Positions 44,334-51,981 of a DNA stretch of 64,000 nucleotides are shown piece by piece. The DNA comes from Streptomyces mashuensis (GTDB lineage Bacteria; Actinomycetota; Actinomycetes; Streptomycetales; Streptomycetaceae): positions 434,001 through 498,000 of the forward strand of contig NZ_BNBD01000001.1 in assembly GCF_014654785.1 (NCBI RefSeq), read 5' to 3'. Position numbers and translations under genes: made by a program. The notes beneath the pieces were generated by a model, which saw only the letters and a program-made list of their open reading frames with translations, had not been told where the DNA came from and made no database searches. The first letter of the stretch is position 1. The number at the start of each line of letters is the position of its first letter.

Positions 44334-44378
44334 GTCAATGGTGGTTGACACGCGAGGCGACTGTCAACCGACATTGAC
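44334..44378. promoter_or_regulatory. Pair of mirror-image 16-bp sites upstream of the HTH/Clp-N genes
   Basis: Site 1 (44334-44349) is GTCAATGGTGGTTGAC. Site 2 (44363-44378) is GTCAACCGACATTGAC, which matches the reverse complement of site 1 at 14 of 16 bases. Each has GTCAA/TTGAC arms. They flank a 13-base spacer and cover the minus-strand -35 box TTGACA. Candidate operators for the HTH protein, and possibly the divergent ogt gene. Confidence 0.6.
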
Positions 44379-44459
44379 GGATCCGTCCCTGATCGCTGCG
44401 ACAGTCGTGATGTCCGAAAACCGCCAGTCGTGGTGCGGTGCAGGCCGCATGCTTGACCC

Positions 44460-44975
44460 ATGCACACCGACCACGAGCGCGTCCACACCGTCGCCGACAG
44501 CCCCTACGGCCCGCTGACCCTGGTGGCCACCGACGGCACGCTCTCCGGCCTCTACATGGAGAACCAGCGCCACCGCCCACCCCAGGAGCGGTTCGGCGAC
44601 CGGGACGACGCCCCCTTCGCCGAGGCCCTCCGGCAGCTCGACGCCTACTTCGCCGGCGATCTCACCGTGTTCGACGTCCCCCTGCGGCTGGACGGCACGC
44701 CGTTCCAGCGCCGCGTGTGGGACGCCCTCCTGGAGATCCCGTACGGGGTCACGCTGACCTACGGGCAGCTCGCCGAACGCATCGGCGCCCCCACCGCCTC
44801 CCGCGCCGTCGGCCTGGCCAACGGCAAGAACCCCGTCAGCATCATCGTCCCCTGCCACCGCGTGATCGGCTCGTCCGGCTCGCTCACCGGCTACGGCGGC
44901 GGGCTCGACCGCAAGCGCCGCCTGCTGGACTTCGAGCGCGGCACCGCCCCGGTGACCGAGGACCTGCTCTTCTGA
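44460..44975 (+). CDS. ogt: O6-methylguanine-DNA methyltransferase
   Basis: 171 residues, suicide DNA repair protein. The acceptor is Cys132 in I-I-V-P-C-H-R-V-I-G, and the DNA-binding helix-turn-helix is around T-Y-G-Q-L-A-E-R-I-G and R-A-V-G-L-A-N-G-K-N-P. The N-terminal domain is short and lacks Ada's zinc cysteines. It is divergent from the HTH/Clp-N pair and convergent with the MerR-peroxiredoxin gene, with a 19-base gap. Confidence 0.96.
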   Translation: MHTDHERVHTVADSPYGPLTLVATDGTLSGLYMENQRHRPPQERFGDRDDAPFAEALRQLDAYFAGDLTVFDVPLRLDGTPFQRRVWDALLEIPYGVTLTYGQLAERIGAPTASRAVGLANGKNPVSIIVPCHRVIGSSGSLTGYGGGLDRKRRLLDFERGTAPVTEDLLF

Positions 44976-44994
44976 AAGGGCTTTCTCGAAAGGC

Positions 44995-45951
44995 TCAGTG
45001 CTCGCGCAGCCAGCCCAGCACCTGCCCCGCGTGCTCGTCCGGCGGGAAGACCGGGTGGAAGACGTGCTCGATCACCCCGTCCCGCACGATCAGCGTCATC
45101 CGCCGGAACAACCGCGCCCCGCCCGCCTCGAACGTCGGCAGGTCCAGCGCCGCGGCCAGCTCCAGCCCCGGGTCGGACAGCACCGCAAACGGCAGCCGCA
45201 GCCGCCCGGCGAACTCCCGCTGGTACGCGGTGTCCTGCGACGACAGGCCGTAGACCGCCGTCGCGCCCGCCGCCGTCAGCTCCTGGTGGTGGTCGCGGAA
45301 GCCGCACGCCTCCGGCGTGCATCCGCGCGCCCCCGGAATCGCGTTCCAGCCCTCCGGCAGGTCGGTGTCCGGCCGCCCGGACAAGGGGTAGAGGTAGAGC
45401 ACCGTCCGGCCGGGGCCCAGCGCATCCAGCGCCACCTCCTCCCCGGACGTGGCCGTCAGCGTCAGTGCCGGCATCGCCCGGCCCGGCAGGTGGTCCGCCG
45501 CGCCGTCGTCCTCCGGCACGGGCAGCCCCGCGGGCAACGTCGTGTAAGTGGTCTCCGCCATCCCGTCCTCGTCCTCGTCCGTTTCCGTCCCGCCGCCGCC
45601 CCGGTACGCCGCCGTGCGCAGATGCGCGGCCAGCGTGGCCCGGCGTGCGGTCAGTTCCTCGATGCGCCGCGTGAGGTCGTCGATGGCCGCCCGGTAGCCG
45701 GCCAGCGAAGCCGGGCAGTCGTCCGCGTGGTCCCGCCCGGCGGACAGGCACTCCACGAACGGGCGCGTGCGCTCGGCGGGTATGCCCAGCCGGACCAGCG
45801 CCCCGACCTCCCGTACGAGCCGCACGTCGTGGTCGCCGTAGTCGCGGTAGCCGTTGGGCAGCCGCCGGGGCGCGACCAGCCCCAGCGACTCGTAGTAGCG
45901 CACGGCCTTGACCGACACCCCGGCCCGCCGTGCGACCTCGCCGATCCTCAT
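44995..45951 (-). CDS. MerR regulator fused to a bacterioferritin-comigratory-type peroxiredoxin
   Basis: 318 residues. Residues 1-~115 are a MerR domain: HTH M-R-I-G-E-V-A-R-R-A-G-V-S, R-Y-Y-E-S-L-G-L, coiled coil ~85-112, with Cys69 and Cys79 in a loop. An acidic linker (E-T-D-E-D-E-D) leads to a PrxQ/BCP-like domain (~140-318) with peroxidatic Cys211 and resolving Cys216 in G-C-T-P-E-A-C. An in-frame ATG (Met131, at 45561) behind GAGGACGGG could also give a free peroxiredoxin. The promoter upstream has the 19-bp spacer typical of MerR control. A self-regulated peroxide or thiol sensor/effector is inferred. Confidence 0.9.
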   Translation of the reverse strand: MRIGEVARRAGVSVKAVRYYESLGLVAPRRLPNGYRDYGDHDVRLVREVGALVRLGIPAERTRPFVECLSAGRDHADDCPASLAGYRAAIDDLTRRIEELTARRATLAAHLRTAAYRGGGGTETDEDEDGMAETTYTTLPAGLPVPEDDGAADHLPGRAMPALTLTATSGEEVALDALGPGRTVLYLYPLSGRPDTDLPEGWNAIPGARGCTPEACGFRDHHQELTAAGATAVYGLSSQDTAYQREFAGRLRLPFAVLSDPGLELAAALDLPTFEAGGARLFRRMTLIVRDGVIEHVFHPVFPPDEHAGQVLGWLREH

Positions 45952-45975
45952 GTGCGCACCTCCGTACGGGACGGA

Positions 45976-46006
45976 GGCTAAACCCTGCCCCCAGGGGCAA
46001 GGTCAA
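45976..46006 (-). promoter_or_regulatory. MerR-type promoter with 19-bp spacer
   Basis: On the minus strand TTGACC (46006-46001) and TTAGCC (45981-45976) are separated by 19 bases. The spacer holds an inverted repeat of the form CTTGCCCC/GGGGCA(G), the classic architecture twisted open by MerR activators. It overlaps the stop codon of the BCCT gene behind it. Confidence 0.75.
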
Positions 46007-47703
46007 CCGCGCCCGGCCTCGTCCCCACCCTCGCCCTCGCGCTCGCGTGCGCTCTCCGCCACCCGCCGCAGCCGGGGGTGGCGCACCGGCCCCTGCTCGG
46101 TGACGGCCTCGCCGACCATCGTCCGCAGCGCGTCCCGCAGCCCGTGCAGGGCGTGGTGCCGGGCCATGCCGGCGCCCGGGTCCTCGCGCAGCTCGGACAG
46201 CAGCGACCAGCACAGCGCGAGCATCACCAGTACGAACGGCAGCGCCACCAGGATCGTCGCCGACTGGAGCGACTGGAGCCCGCCCGCCACCAGCAGCACG
46301 GCCGCCACCGCCGCCATCAGCACGCCCCACACCACCACCAGCCAGGTGCGCGGGTGCAGCGCGCCGCGGCTGGAGAGCGAGCCCATCACCAGGGACGCGG
46401 AGTCGGCGCTGGTGATGAAGTACGTCATGACCAGCGCCATCGCGATCCACGAGGCGAGCGTGGCCAGCGGCAGGGTGTCCAGCAGCGCGAACAGCGACGC
46501 CTCCGCGCCCTGCTGGACCGTGCCGGCCATGTCGGCCGCGCCCGTCAGGTCCAGCCGCAGCGCGCTGCCGCCCATCACGCAGAACCACACCACCGTCGCC
46601 CCGCTGGGCACCAGCAGCACCCCGACCAGGAACTCGCGGATCGTCCGGCCGTGGGAGATGCGCGCGATGAACGTGCCGACGAAGGGCGCCCACGACAGCC
46701 ACCACGCCCAGTAGAAGACCGTCCACGCCCCCAGCCAGGACGGGTCGGTGAAGGCGCCGGTGCGGGTGGCCATGGTGAGCAGGTCGTGCAGGTAGCCGCC
46801 GACGGCCGCGGGCACCGTGTTGAGGACGAAGACGGTCGGGCCGAGCACGAACACGAACACCATCAGGCAGGCGGCCAGCACGATGTTGAGGGTGCTCAGC
46901 CATTTCACGCCCTTGTGCAGCCCGGAGAAGGCCGAGAGGACGAAGGCGGCCGACAGCGAGGCGATGACGACCAGCTGGAGGGCCCGGGAGTCGTGGACGC
47001 CGAGGGTGATGTTCAGCCCCTTGGAGACCTGGAGGGCGCCCAGCCCCAGGCTGGTGGCGGTGCCGAAGACGGTGGCGAAGACCGCGAGCAGGTCGATGGC
47101 GCGGCCCGGCCAGCCCGCCGCCCGCTCCTCGCCCAGCAGCGGGACGAACGCCGAGCTCAGCCGGTTGTCGCGGCCCTTGCGGAAGCCGGCGTAGGCCAGT
47201 GCCAGGCCGGCCATGCCGTAGATCGCCCACGGGTGCAGCGTCCAGTGGAAGAACGAGTACTCCAGCGCCGTCCGGGCCGCCGCGGGCGAGTTCGCGGGCA
47301 CGCCGGTGCCCGGCGGCGGGGCGGCGAAGTGCTGGAGCGGCTCCCCGACGCCGTAGAACATCAGGCCGATGCCCATGCCGGCGCTGAACATCATCGCGAT
47401 CCACGCGAGGTTGCCGAACTCGGGCCGGGAGTCGTCCGCGCCCAGCCGGATGCCGCCGAACCGGCTGAGGGCGATGACCACGCACAGGACGAGGAAGACG
47501 TCGGCGCCGGTCACGAAGAGCCACGCGAAGTTGGACAGCACCCACTGGAGGGCGGTGCGCGTGACGCCGTCGAACGAGTGCTTGCCCAGCGCCGCCCAGC
47601 ACACCACCGCCAGGACGGCGAGCCCGCCGATGACGACGACCGGGCGGTCCGGCGGCTCCTCGGCGCCGGGCGGCACGGGCCCGCCGTTGATCTCGCTGCT
47701 CAT
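46003..47703 (-). CDS. BCCT-family transporter (betaine/carnitine/choline)
   Basis: 566 residues, sodium- or proton-coupled uptake of quaternary ammonium compounds. About 12 membrane segments. The conserved tryptophan box is F-Y-W-A-W-W-L-S-W-A-P-F-V-G, followed by I-A-R-I-S-H-G-R-T-I-R-E-F. The N-terminal G-M-G-I-G-L-M-F-Y glycine segment, also family-typical, is present. The hydrophilic C-terminal tail (~60 residues, Arg/Glu-rich) may sense osmotic strength as in BetP. Divergent from glycerate kinase. Confidence 0.93.
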   Translation of the reverse strand: MSSEINGGPVPPGAEEPPDRPVVVIGGLAVLAVVCWAALGKHSFDGVTRTALQWVLSNFAWLFVTGADVFLVLCVVIALSRFGGIRLGADDSRPEFGNLAWIAMMFSAGMGIGLMFYGVGEPLQHFAAPPPGTGVPANSPAAARTALEYSFFHWTLHPWAIYGMAGLALAYAGFRKGRDNRLSSAFVPLLGEERAAGWPGRAIDLLAVFATVFGTATSLGLGALQVSKGLNITLGVHDSRALQLVVIASLSAAFVLSAFSGLHKGVKWLSTLNIVLAACLMVFVFVLGPTVFVLNTVPAAVGGYLHDLLTMATRTGAFTDPSWLGAWTVFYWAWWLSWAPFVGTFIARISHGRTIREFLVGVLLVPSGATVVWFCVMGGSALRLDLTGAADMAGTVQQGAEASLFALLDTLPLATLASWIAMALVMTYFITSADSASLVMGSLSSRGALHPRTWLVVVWGVLMAAVAAVLLVAGGLQSLQSATILVALPFVLVMLALCWSLLSELREDPGAGMARHHALHGLRDALRTMVGEAVTEQGPVRHPRLRRVAESAREREGEGGDEAGRG

Positions 47704-47798
47704 GACGCCCCACTATGGCCGGGAAAGCCCGGTTGGCCGGGCTGGCACGCCGCCACGCGCCATGGGCAGCGCCACAGTCCCCCGGGTAGGGTCGCCGC

Positions 47799-47841
47799 GC
47801 CCGGCGGAAGCGACCCGACGGATGCGGCCCGGCGGAAGCGA
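47799..47841. repeat. 15-bp direct repeat before glycerate kinase
   Basis: GCCCGGCGGAAGCGA occurs at 47799-47813 and again at 47827-47841, a 28-base period, ending 12 bases before the GTG. A TAGGGT box lies just upstream (47786-47791). It could be a regulator site or a local duplication carrying the ribosome-binding region. Confidence 0.7.
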
Positions 47842-47852
47842 GGGGACGAGCG

Positions 47853-48977
47853 GTGGCGGAAGTGACACGCGTACTGATCGCGACGGACAAGTTCAAGGGC
47901 TCGCTCACGGCGGTCGAGGTCGCCGACCGGGTCGCGACCGGGCTGCTGCGGGCCGCCCCGGCGGCCACGGTCACGGCCCTGCCCGTGGCCGACGGCGGGG
48001 ACGGCACGGTCGACGCCGCCGTCGCGGCGGGCTTCACCCGGTGCCCCGTGACGGTGACGGGCCCGCTCGGCGCCCCGGTCGGCGCGTCGTACGCGCTGGG
48101 CGACGACGGCACGGCCGTCGTGGAGATGGCCGAGGCGTCGGGCCTGCGCCGGCTGCCGCTCGGCGTGCTGGCGCCGCGCGAGACCACGACGTACGGCACG
48201 GGCGAGCTGCTGCGCGCCGCGCTGGACGCGGGCGCCCGCACGATCGTCCTGGGCGTGGGCGGCAGCGCCACGACCGACGGTGGGGCCGGCATGCTCACCG
48301 CGCTCGGCGCGCGCTTCCTGGACGCCGCCGGGCGGCCCGTGGGCCCCGGCGGCGGCGCGCTGGCCGCCGTGGTCGAGGCCGACCTCTCCGGCCTCGACGA
48401 GCGGCTGGCGCACACCCGCGTGGTCCTCGCGAGCGACGTGGACAACCCCCTCACCGGCCCGCGCGGCGCCGCCGCCGTCTACGGCCCGCAGAAGGGCGCG
48501 AGCCCGGCCGACGTCGCCGCGCTGGACGCGGCCCTGGCCCTCTACGCACAGGTGCTGGACGGCGGCGCACGGGCGCAGGAGCCCGGGGCCGGGGCGGCCG
48601 GCGGCGTGGGCTACGGCGCGCTCGCCGCGCTCGGCGCGGAGTTCCGGCCCGGCATCGAGGTGATGCTGGACGTCCTGGGCTTCGAGCGGGCGGTACGTGG
48701 CGCGGACCTCGTGGTCACGGGCGAGGGCTCGCTGGACGAGCAGACCCTGCACGGCAAGGCCGTGGCGGGCGTGGCCCGGGCGGCCCGCGCGCACGGTGCG
48801 CGGGTGGTGGCCGTGTGCGGCCGCCTCGCGCTGCCGGACGAGGCGCTCACGGAGGTGGGCCTGGAGCGGGCGTACGCCCTGACGGAGCTGGAGCCGGACC
48901 CGGAGCGCTGCATGGCCCACGCGGGGCCGCTCCTGGAGCAGGTGGCGGCGCGCGTCGCCGCGGACTGGGTGCGGTGA
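47853..48977 (+). CDS. glxK: Glycerate kinase (GlxK family)
   Basis: 374 residues of glycerate kinase type 1. Motifs are D-K-F-K-G-S-L near the start, V-A-D-G-G-D-G-T, G-V-G-G-S-A-T-T-D-G-G-A-G-M and T-G-E-G-S-L-D-E-Q-T. It phosphorylates glycerate, the product of the tartronate-semialdehyde route of glyoxylate use, so it complements the glyoxylate-forming pathways in the window. The gene stands alone, and a long palindromic terminator lies 20 bases after it. Confidence 0.94.
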   Translation: MAEVTRVLIATDKFKGSLTAVEVADRVATGLLRAAPAATVTALPVADGGDGTVDAAVAAGFTRCPVTVTGPLGAPVGASYALGDDGTAVVEMAEASGLRRLPLGVLAPRETTTYGTGELLRAALDAGARTIVLGVGGSATTDGGAGMLTALGARFLDAAGRPVGPGGGALAAVVEADLSGLDERLAHTRVVLASDVDNPLTGPRGAAAVYGPQKGASPADVAALDAALALYAQVLDGGARAQEPGAGAAGGVGYGALAALGAEFRPGIEVMLDVLGFERAVRGADLVVTGEGSLDEQTLHGKAVAGVARAARAHGARVVAVCGRLALPDEALTEVGLERAYALTELEPDPERCMAHAGPLLEQVAARVAADWVR

Positions 48978-48996
48978 CGGCGACGGCATCGCGACA

Positions 48997-49040
48997 AAAG
49001 GTGTGGGGCCCCGGGCGATCGCCCGGGGCCCCACACCTTT
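48997..49040. terminator. Perfect 44-bp palindromic bidirectional terminator
   Basis: The arms are 22 bases each and perfectly complementary, beginning AAAGGTGTGGGG and ending CCCCACACCTTT, with GC-rich centre CGATCG. It lies between the convergent glycerate kinase and pssA genes and gives a short T-run on both strands. Confidence 0.95.
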
Positions 49041-49058
49041 GTCACTCGGTCCGGCTTC

Positions 49059-49925
49059 CTACGGAAGCTGCGCCGCCTCCCGCGCCTCGCGGCGGTTGTC
49101 GCGGAACGTGTTCACGCGGCGGGCCGTCGCGAAGAGCGGGATCACCGCGCCCAGCACCAGCTGCAGCGCGCAGCCGGTCTGGAGCAGCAGCTCGCCGCCC
49201 GGGGCGTCGAAGGCCCAGGCGGCCAGCAGGCCCATGCTGAGCACGATCCAGCTGAGCATCGCCACGGCCAGCGGCCCGCGCGGCTTGGGGTACTCGACGC
49301 GGCTCACCATCAGCCACGCCACACCCATGATCGCGAGCAGCGTCGGCACGAACGGCAGCTCCAGCAGCACGATGGAGACCACCGTCAGCGCCCCGAAGGG
49401 GCTGGGCATGCCCTGGAAGATGCCGTCCCGCATGGGGACGCAGGAGAACCGGGCCAGCCGCAGGACGACCGCCAGCAGCACGACGATGGCCGCGACCGCC
49501 GACACCCGCTGGTGGGCGTCGTCGGCGACCATGCCCCAGACGACCACGAAGTAGGCCGGGGCCAGACCGAAGCTGATCAGGTCGGAGAGGTTGTCCAGCT
49601 CCGCGCCCATCGCCGAGGCCCGCAGCTTGCGGGCCACGAGGCCGTCGAAGAGGTCGAAGACCGAGGCGAGCAGCATCAGTATCACGGCCGTGGCCGCGCT
49701 GTGCCGGGCCATGCCGCCGTCCTCGTTCCCCGTGAGGTGCGGGATGAGGACGCCGGTGGTGGTGAAGTACACGGCCATGAAGCCGCAGATGGCGTTGCCC
49801 AGGGTGAGGGTGTCCGCTATCGACAGCCGGGTGGACAGCGGCATGTCCTCGGTTCCGTCGGCGTAGTCGGCGTCCGCCGCCTCGGGCACCCACGCGGCCT
49901 GGGTGTCGGGATCAATCACGGTCAA
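49059..49925 (-). CDS. pssA: Phosphatidylserine synthase (CDP-alcohol phosphatidyltransferase)
   Basis: 288 residues, integral membrane enzyme making phosphatidylserine from CDP-diacylglycerol. The catalytic motif is D-G-L-V-A-R-K-L-R-A-S-A-M-G-A-E-L-D-N-L-S-D. The spacing between R and G is seven residues instead of the usual eight. About eight hydrophobic helices. The start is a TTG (49925) with GGTGA at good spacing, or a GTG two codons later; either way the start lies within the end of psd, so the two are coupled. Together they build phosphatidylethanolamine. Confidence 0.92.
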   Translation of the reverse strand: MTVIDPDTQAAWVPEAADADYADGTEDMPLSTRLSIADTLTLGNAICGFMAVYFTTTGVLIPHLTGNEDGGMARHSAATAVILMLLASVFDLFDGLVARKLRASAMGAELDNLSDLISFGLAPAYFVVVWGMVADDAHQRVSAVAAIVVLLAVVLRLARFSCVPMRDGIFQGMPSPFGALTVVSIVLLELPFVPTLLAIMGVAWLMVSRVEYPKPRGPLAVAMLSWIVLSMGLLAAWAFDAPGGELLLQTGCALQLVLGAVIPLFATARRVNTFRDNRREAREAAQLP

Positions 49926-50571
49926 GGCGCGTCACCCCCGCGGTGGTGGGCTGGCCGACCTCGACCGCGACCTCGACGCCCTCGGGGAGGTAGACGTCGA
50001 CGCGCGAGCCGAAGCGGATCAGGCCGATTCGGTCGCCCTGCTCGACCTTCGTGCCGCTCTCTGTGATGTACGGCACGATGCGGCGGGCCACGGCGCCGGC
50101 GATCTGGACCATTTCGATGTCACCGAGCTCGGTGTCGAAGTGCCAGACGACGCGCTCGTTGTTCTCGCTCTCCTTGTTGAACGCCGGGACGAACCCGCCG
50201 GGCACGTGCTCGACCGAGGTCACCGTGCCGGCCATCGGAGCGCGGTTGACATGGACGTTGAGCGGGCTCATGAAGATCGCGACGCGGGTGCGGCCGTCCT
50301 TCCACGGCATGATGCTCTGCACCACGCCGTCGGCGGGCGAGATGACCCGGCCCTGGGCGATCTCCCGCTCGGGATCGCGGAAGAACCACAGCATGCCCGC
50401 CGCGAGCGCGGTGGCGGGCACGGCGAGCGCCGCCCAGCGGCCGGAGCGGCGGGCCTTGGTGAGGCTGACCGCCGCCGTGGCGACGGTGGGAAGGAGCCAC
50501 GGCGATGCTCCGCGCGCGAGGCGTACACCGAGGAGGCTGTCGCGTGGTGCAGAGGAAGAGCTGTGGGGCAT
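49912..50571 (-). CDS. psd: Phosphatidylserine decarboxylase (short, archaeal-type)
   Basis: 219 residues, pyruvoyl enzyme decarboxylating phosphatidylserine to phosphatidylethanolamine. Self-cleavage occurs between Gly188 and Ser189 in R-F-G-S-R-V-D, the form used by short PSD enzymes instead of LGST. The N-terminal part has a membrane segment (~45-65), then F-R-D-P-E-R, S-P-A-D-G and the N-V-H-V-N-R catalytic His segment. The ATG has GAAGGT upstream. It is the first gene of psd-pssA. Confidence 0.94.
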   Translation of the reverse strand: MPHSSSSAPRDSLLGVRLARGASPWLLPTVATAAVSLTKARRSGRWAALAVPATALAAGMLWFFRDPEREIAQGRVISPADGVVQSIMPWKDGRTRVAIFMSPLNVHVNRAPMAGTVTSVEHVPGGFVPAFNKESENNERVVWHFDTELGDIEMVQIAGAVARRIVPYITESGTKVEQGDRIGLIRFGSRVDVYLPEGVEVAVEVGQPTTAGVTRLDRD

Positions 50572-50630
50572 GGGTGACCTTCGTAGCGGAGGGTGCCGCG
50601 TAACGATCGGGGGACGGCGGCTTTCCCGGG

Positions 50631-50660
50631 ATGCTATCGGTTGCGGGTGGCAACTGGCTA
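50631..50660 (-). promoter_or_regulatory. Possible psd promoter
   Basis: On the minus strand TAGCCA (50660-50655) and TAGCAT (50636-50631) are 18 bases apart. The spacer holds the inverted repeat GTTGC-n5-GCAAC (50640-50654). It lies 60 bases upstream of psd in the 202-base gap after the acyl-CoA dehydrogenase gene. The match to consensus is weak. Confidence 0.3.
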
Positions 50661-50773
50661 AGCGCCGGCGCCGGGCGTTGGCCGAACGGCGCGTGCCGCC
50701 GGCGGCGCCGTGTGATCTTCTTCTCGGAACCAATACCGCCATTTCCGGCCGTTCCGGGCGTTCGCCCCCCGGT

Positions 50774-51979
50774 TCAGCCTTGGATCCGGTACTCCTCGAG
50801 CAACCGGCGGCCAATGATCATTTTCTGGATCTCGGCCGTACCTTCACCGATGAGGAGCATGGGCGCCTCCCGGTAGAGCCGCTCGATCTCGTACTCCTTG
50901 GAGAAGCCGTAGCCGCCGTGGATGCGGAAGGCGTCCTCCACGACCTCCTTGCAGTACTCGGAGGCCAGGTATTTGGCCATGCCTGCTTCGAGGTCGTTGC
51001 GCCGGCCCGAGTCCTTCTTCCGGGCCGCGTTCACCATCATCGCATGGGCGGCCTCGACCTTCGTGGCCATTTCGGCCAGTTTGAACTGGATCGCCTGGTG
51101 CTGGGCGATCGGCTTGCCGAAGGTCTGCCGCTGCTGCGCGTACGCCACACCCAGCTCGAACGCACGCTGCGCCACGCCACAACCACGCGCCGCGACGTTG
51201 ACCCGGCCGACCTCGACGCCGTCCATCATCTGGTAAAAACCGCGGCCCGTGACGCCGCCGAGCACCCGGTCCGCCGGCACCCGCAGCCCGTCCATGATCA
51301 GCTCGGTGGTGTCGACCCCCTTGTAGCCCATCTTCTCGATCTTGCCGGGTATGGTCAGGCCCGGCTCGACCTGCCCGAACCCGGGCTCCTTCTCCACGAG
51401 GAAGGTGGTCATCGACTTGTGCGGGGCGGTGCCCTCGGGGTGGCCCTCGTCGGTCCGGCAGAGCACCGCGACGAGCGTCGACGAGCCGCCGTTGGTCAGC
51501 CACATCTTCTGGCCGGTCAGGACGTACGCGTCGCCGTCCCGGACGCCCTTCGACGTGATGGCCGACACATCCGAGCCCAGCCCCGGCTCCGACATCGAGA
51601 ACGCGCCGCGCACCTCGCCGGTGGCCATCCGCGGCAGGAAGTACTCGCGCTGCTCCTGCGTGCCGTGCTGCTTGAGCATGTAGGCGACGATGAAGTGCGT
51701 GTTGATGATGCCGGACACACTCATCCAGCCGCGGGCGATCTCCTCCACGCACAGCGCGTAGGTGAGCAGCGACTCGCCCAGGCCCCCGTACTCCTCGGGG
51801 ATCATCAGGCCGAAGACGCCGAGCTCCTTGAGCCCCTCGACGATCCTCGTCGGGTACTCGTCCCGGTGCTCCAGCTCGGTGGCGACCGGAATGATCTCCT
51901 TGTCGACGAACTCACGGACGGTGGAGAGGATCTCCTGCTGGACGTCCGTCAGCCCGTCGGTCTGCGCCAGACGGCCCAT
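50774..51979 (-). CDS. Acyl-CoA dehydrogenase, probably methylsuccinyl-CoA dehydrogenase
   Basis: 401 residues, FAD-dependent ACAD fold. Marks are F-S-M-S-E-P-G-L-G-S-D, the flavin-binding W-L-T-N-G-G, Q-T-F-G-K-P-I-A-Q-H-Q, and I-H-G-G-Y-G-F-S-K-E-Y at the C-terminal flavin site, with catalytic-base region L-Y-R-E-A-P. As the last gene after ccr-meaA-citE-maoC it should oxidise (2S)-methylsuccinyl-CoA to mesaconyl-CoA in the ethylmalonyl-CoA pathway. The ATG at 51979 fits GGGGAG better than the overlapping GTG at 51985. Confidence 0.9.
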   Translation of the reverse strand: MGRLAQTDGLTDVQQEILSTVREFVDKEIIPVATELEHRDEYPTRIVEGLKELGVFGLMIPEEYGGLGESLLTYALCVEEIARGWMSVSGIINTHFIVAYMLKQHGTQEQREYFLPRMATGEVRGAFSMSEPGLGSDVSAITSKGVRDGDAYVLTGQKMWLTNGGSSTLVAVLCRTDEGHPEGTAPHKSMTTFLVEKEPGFGQVEPGLTIPGKIEKMGYKGVDTTELIMDGLRVPADRVLGGVTGRGFYQMMDGVEVGRVNVAARGCGVAQRAFELGVAYAQQRQTFGKPIAQHQAIQFKLAEMATKVEAAHAMMVNAARKKDSGRRNDLEAGMAKYLASEYCKEVVEDAFRIHGGYGFSKEYEIERLYREAPMLLIGEGTAEIQKMIIGRRLLEEYRIQG

Positions 51980-51981
51980 GC

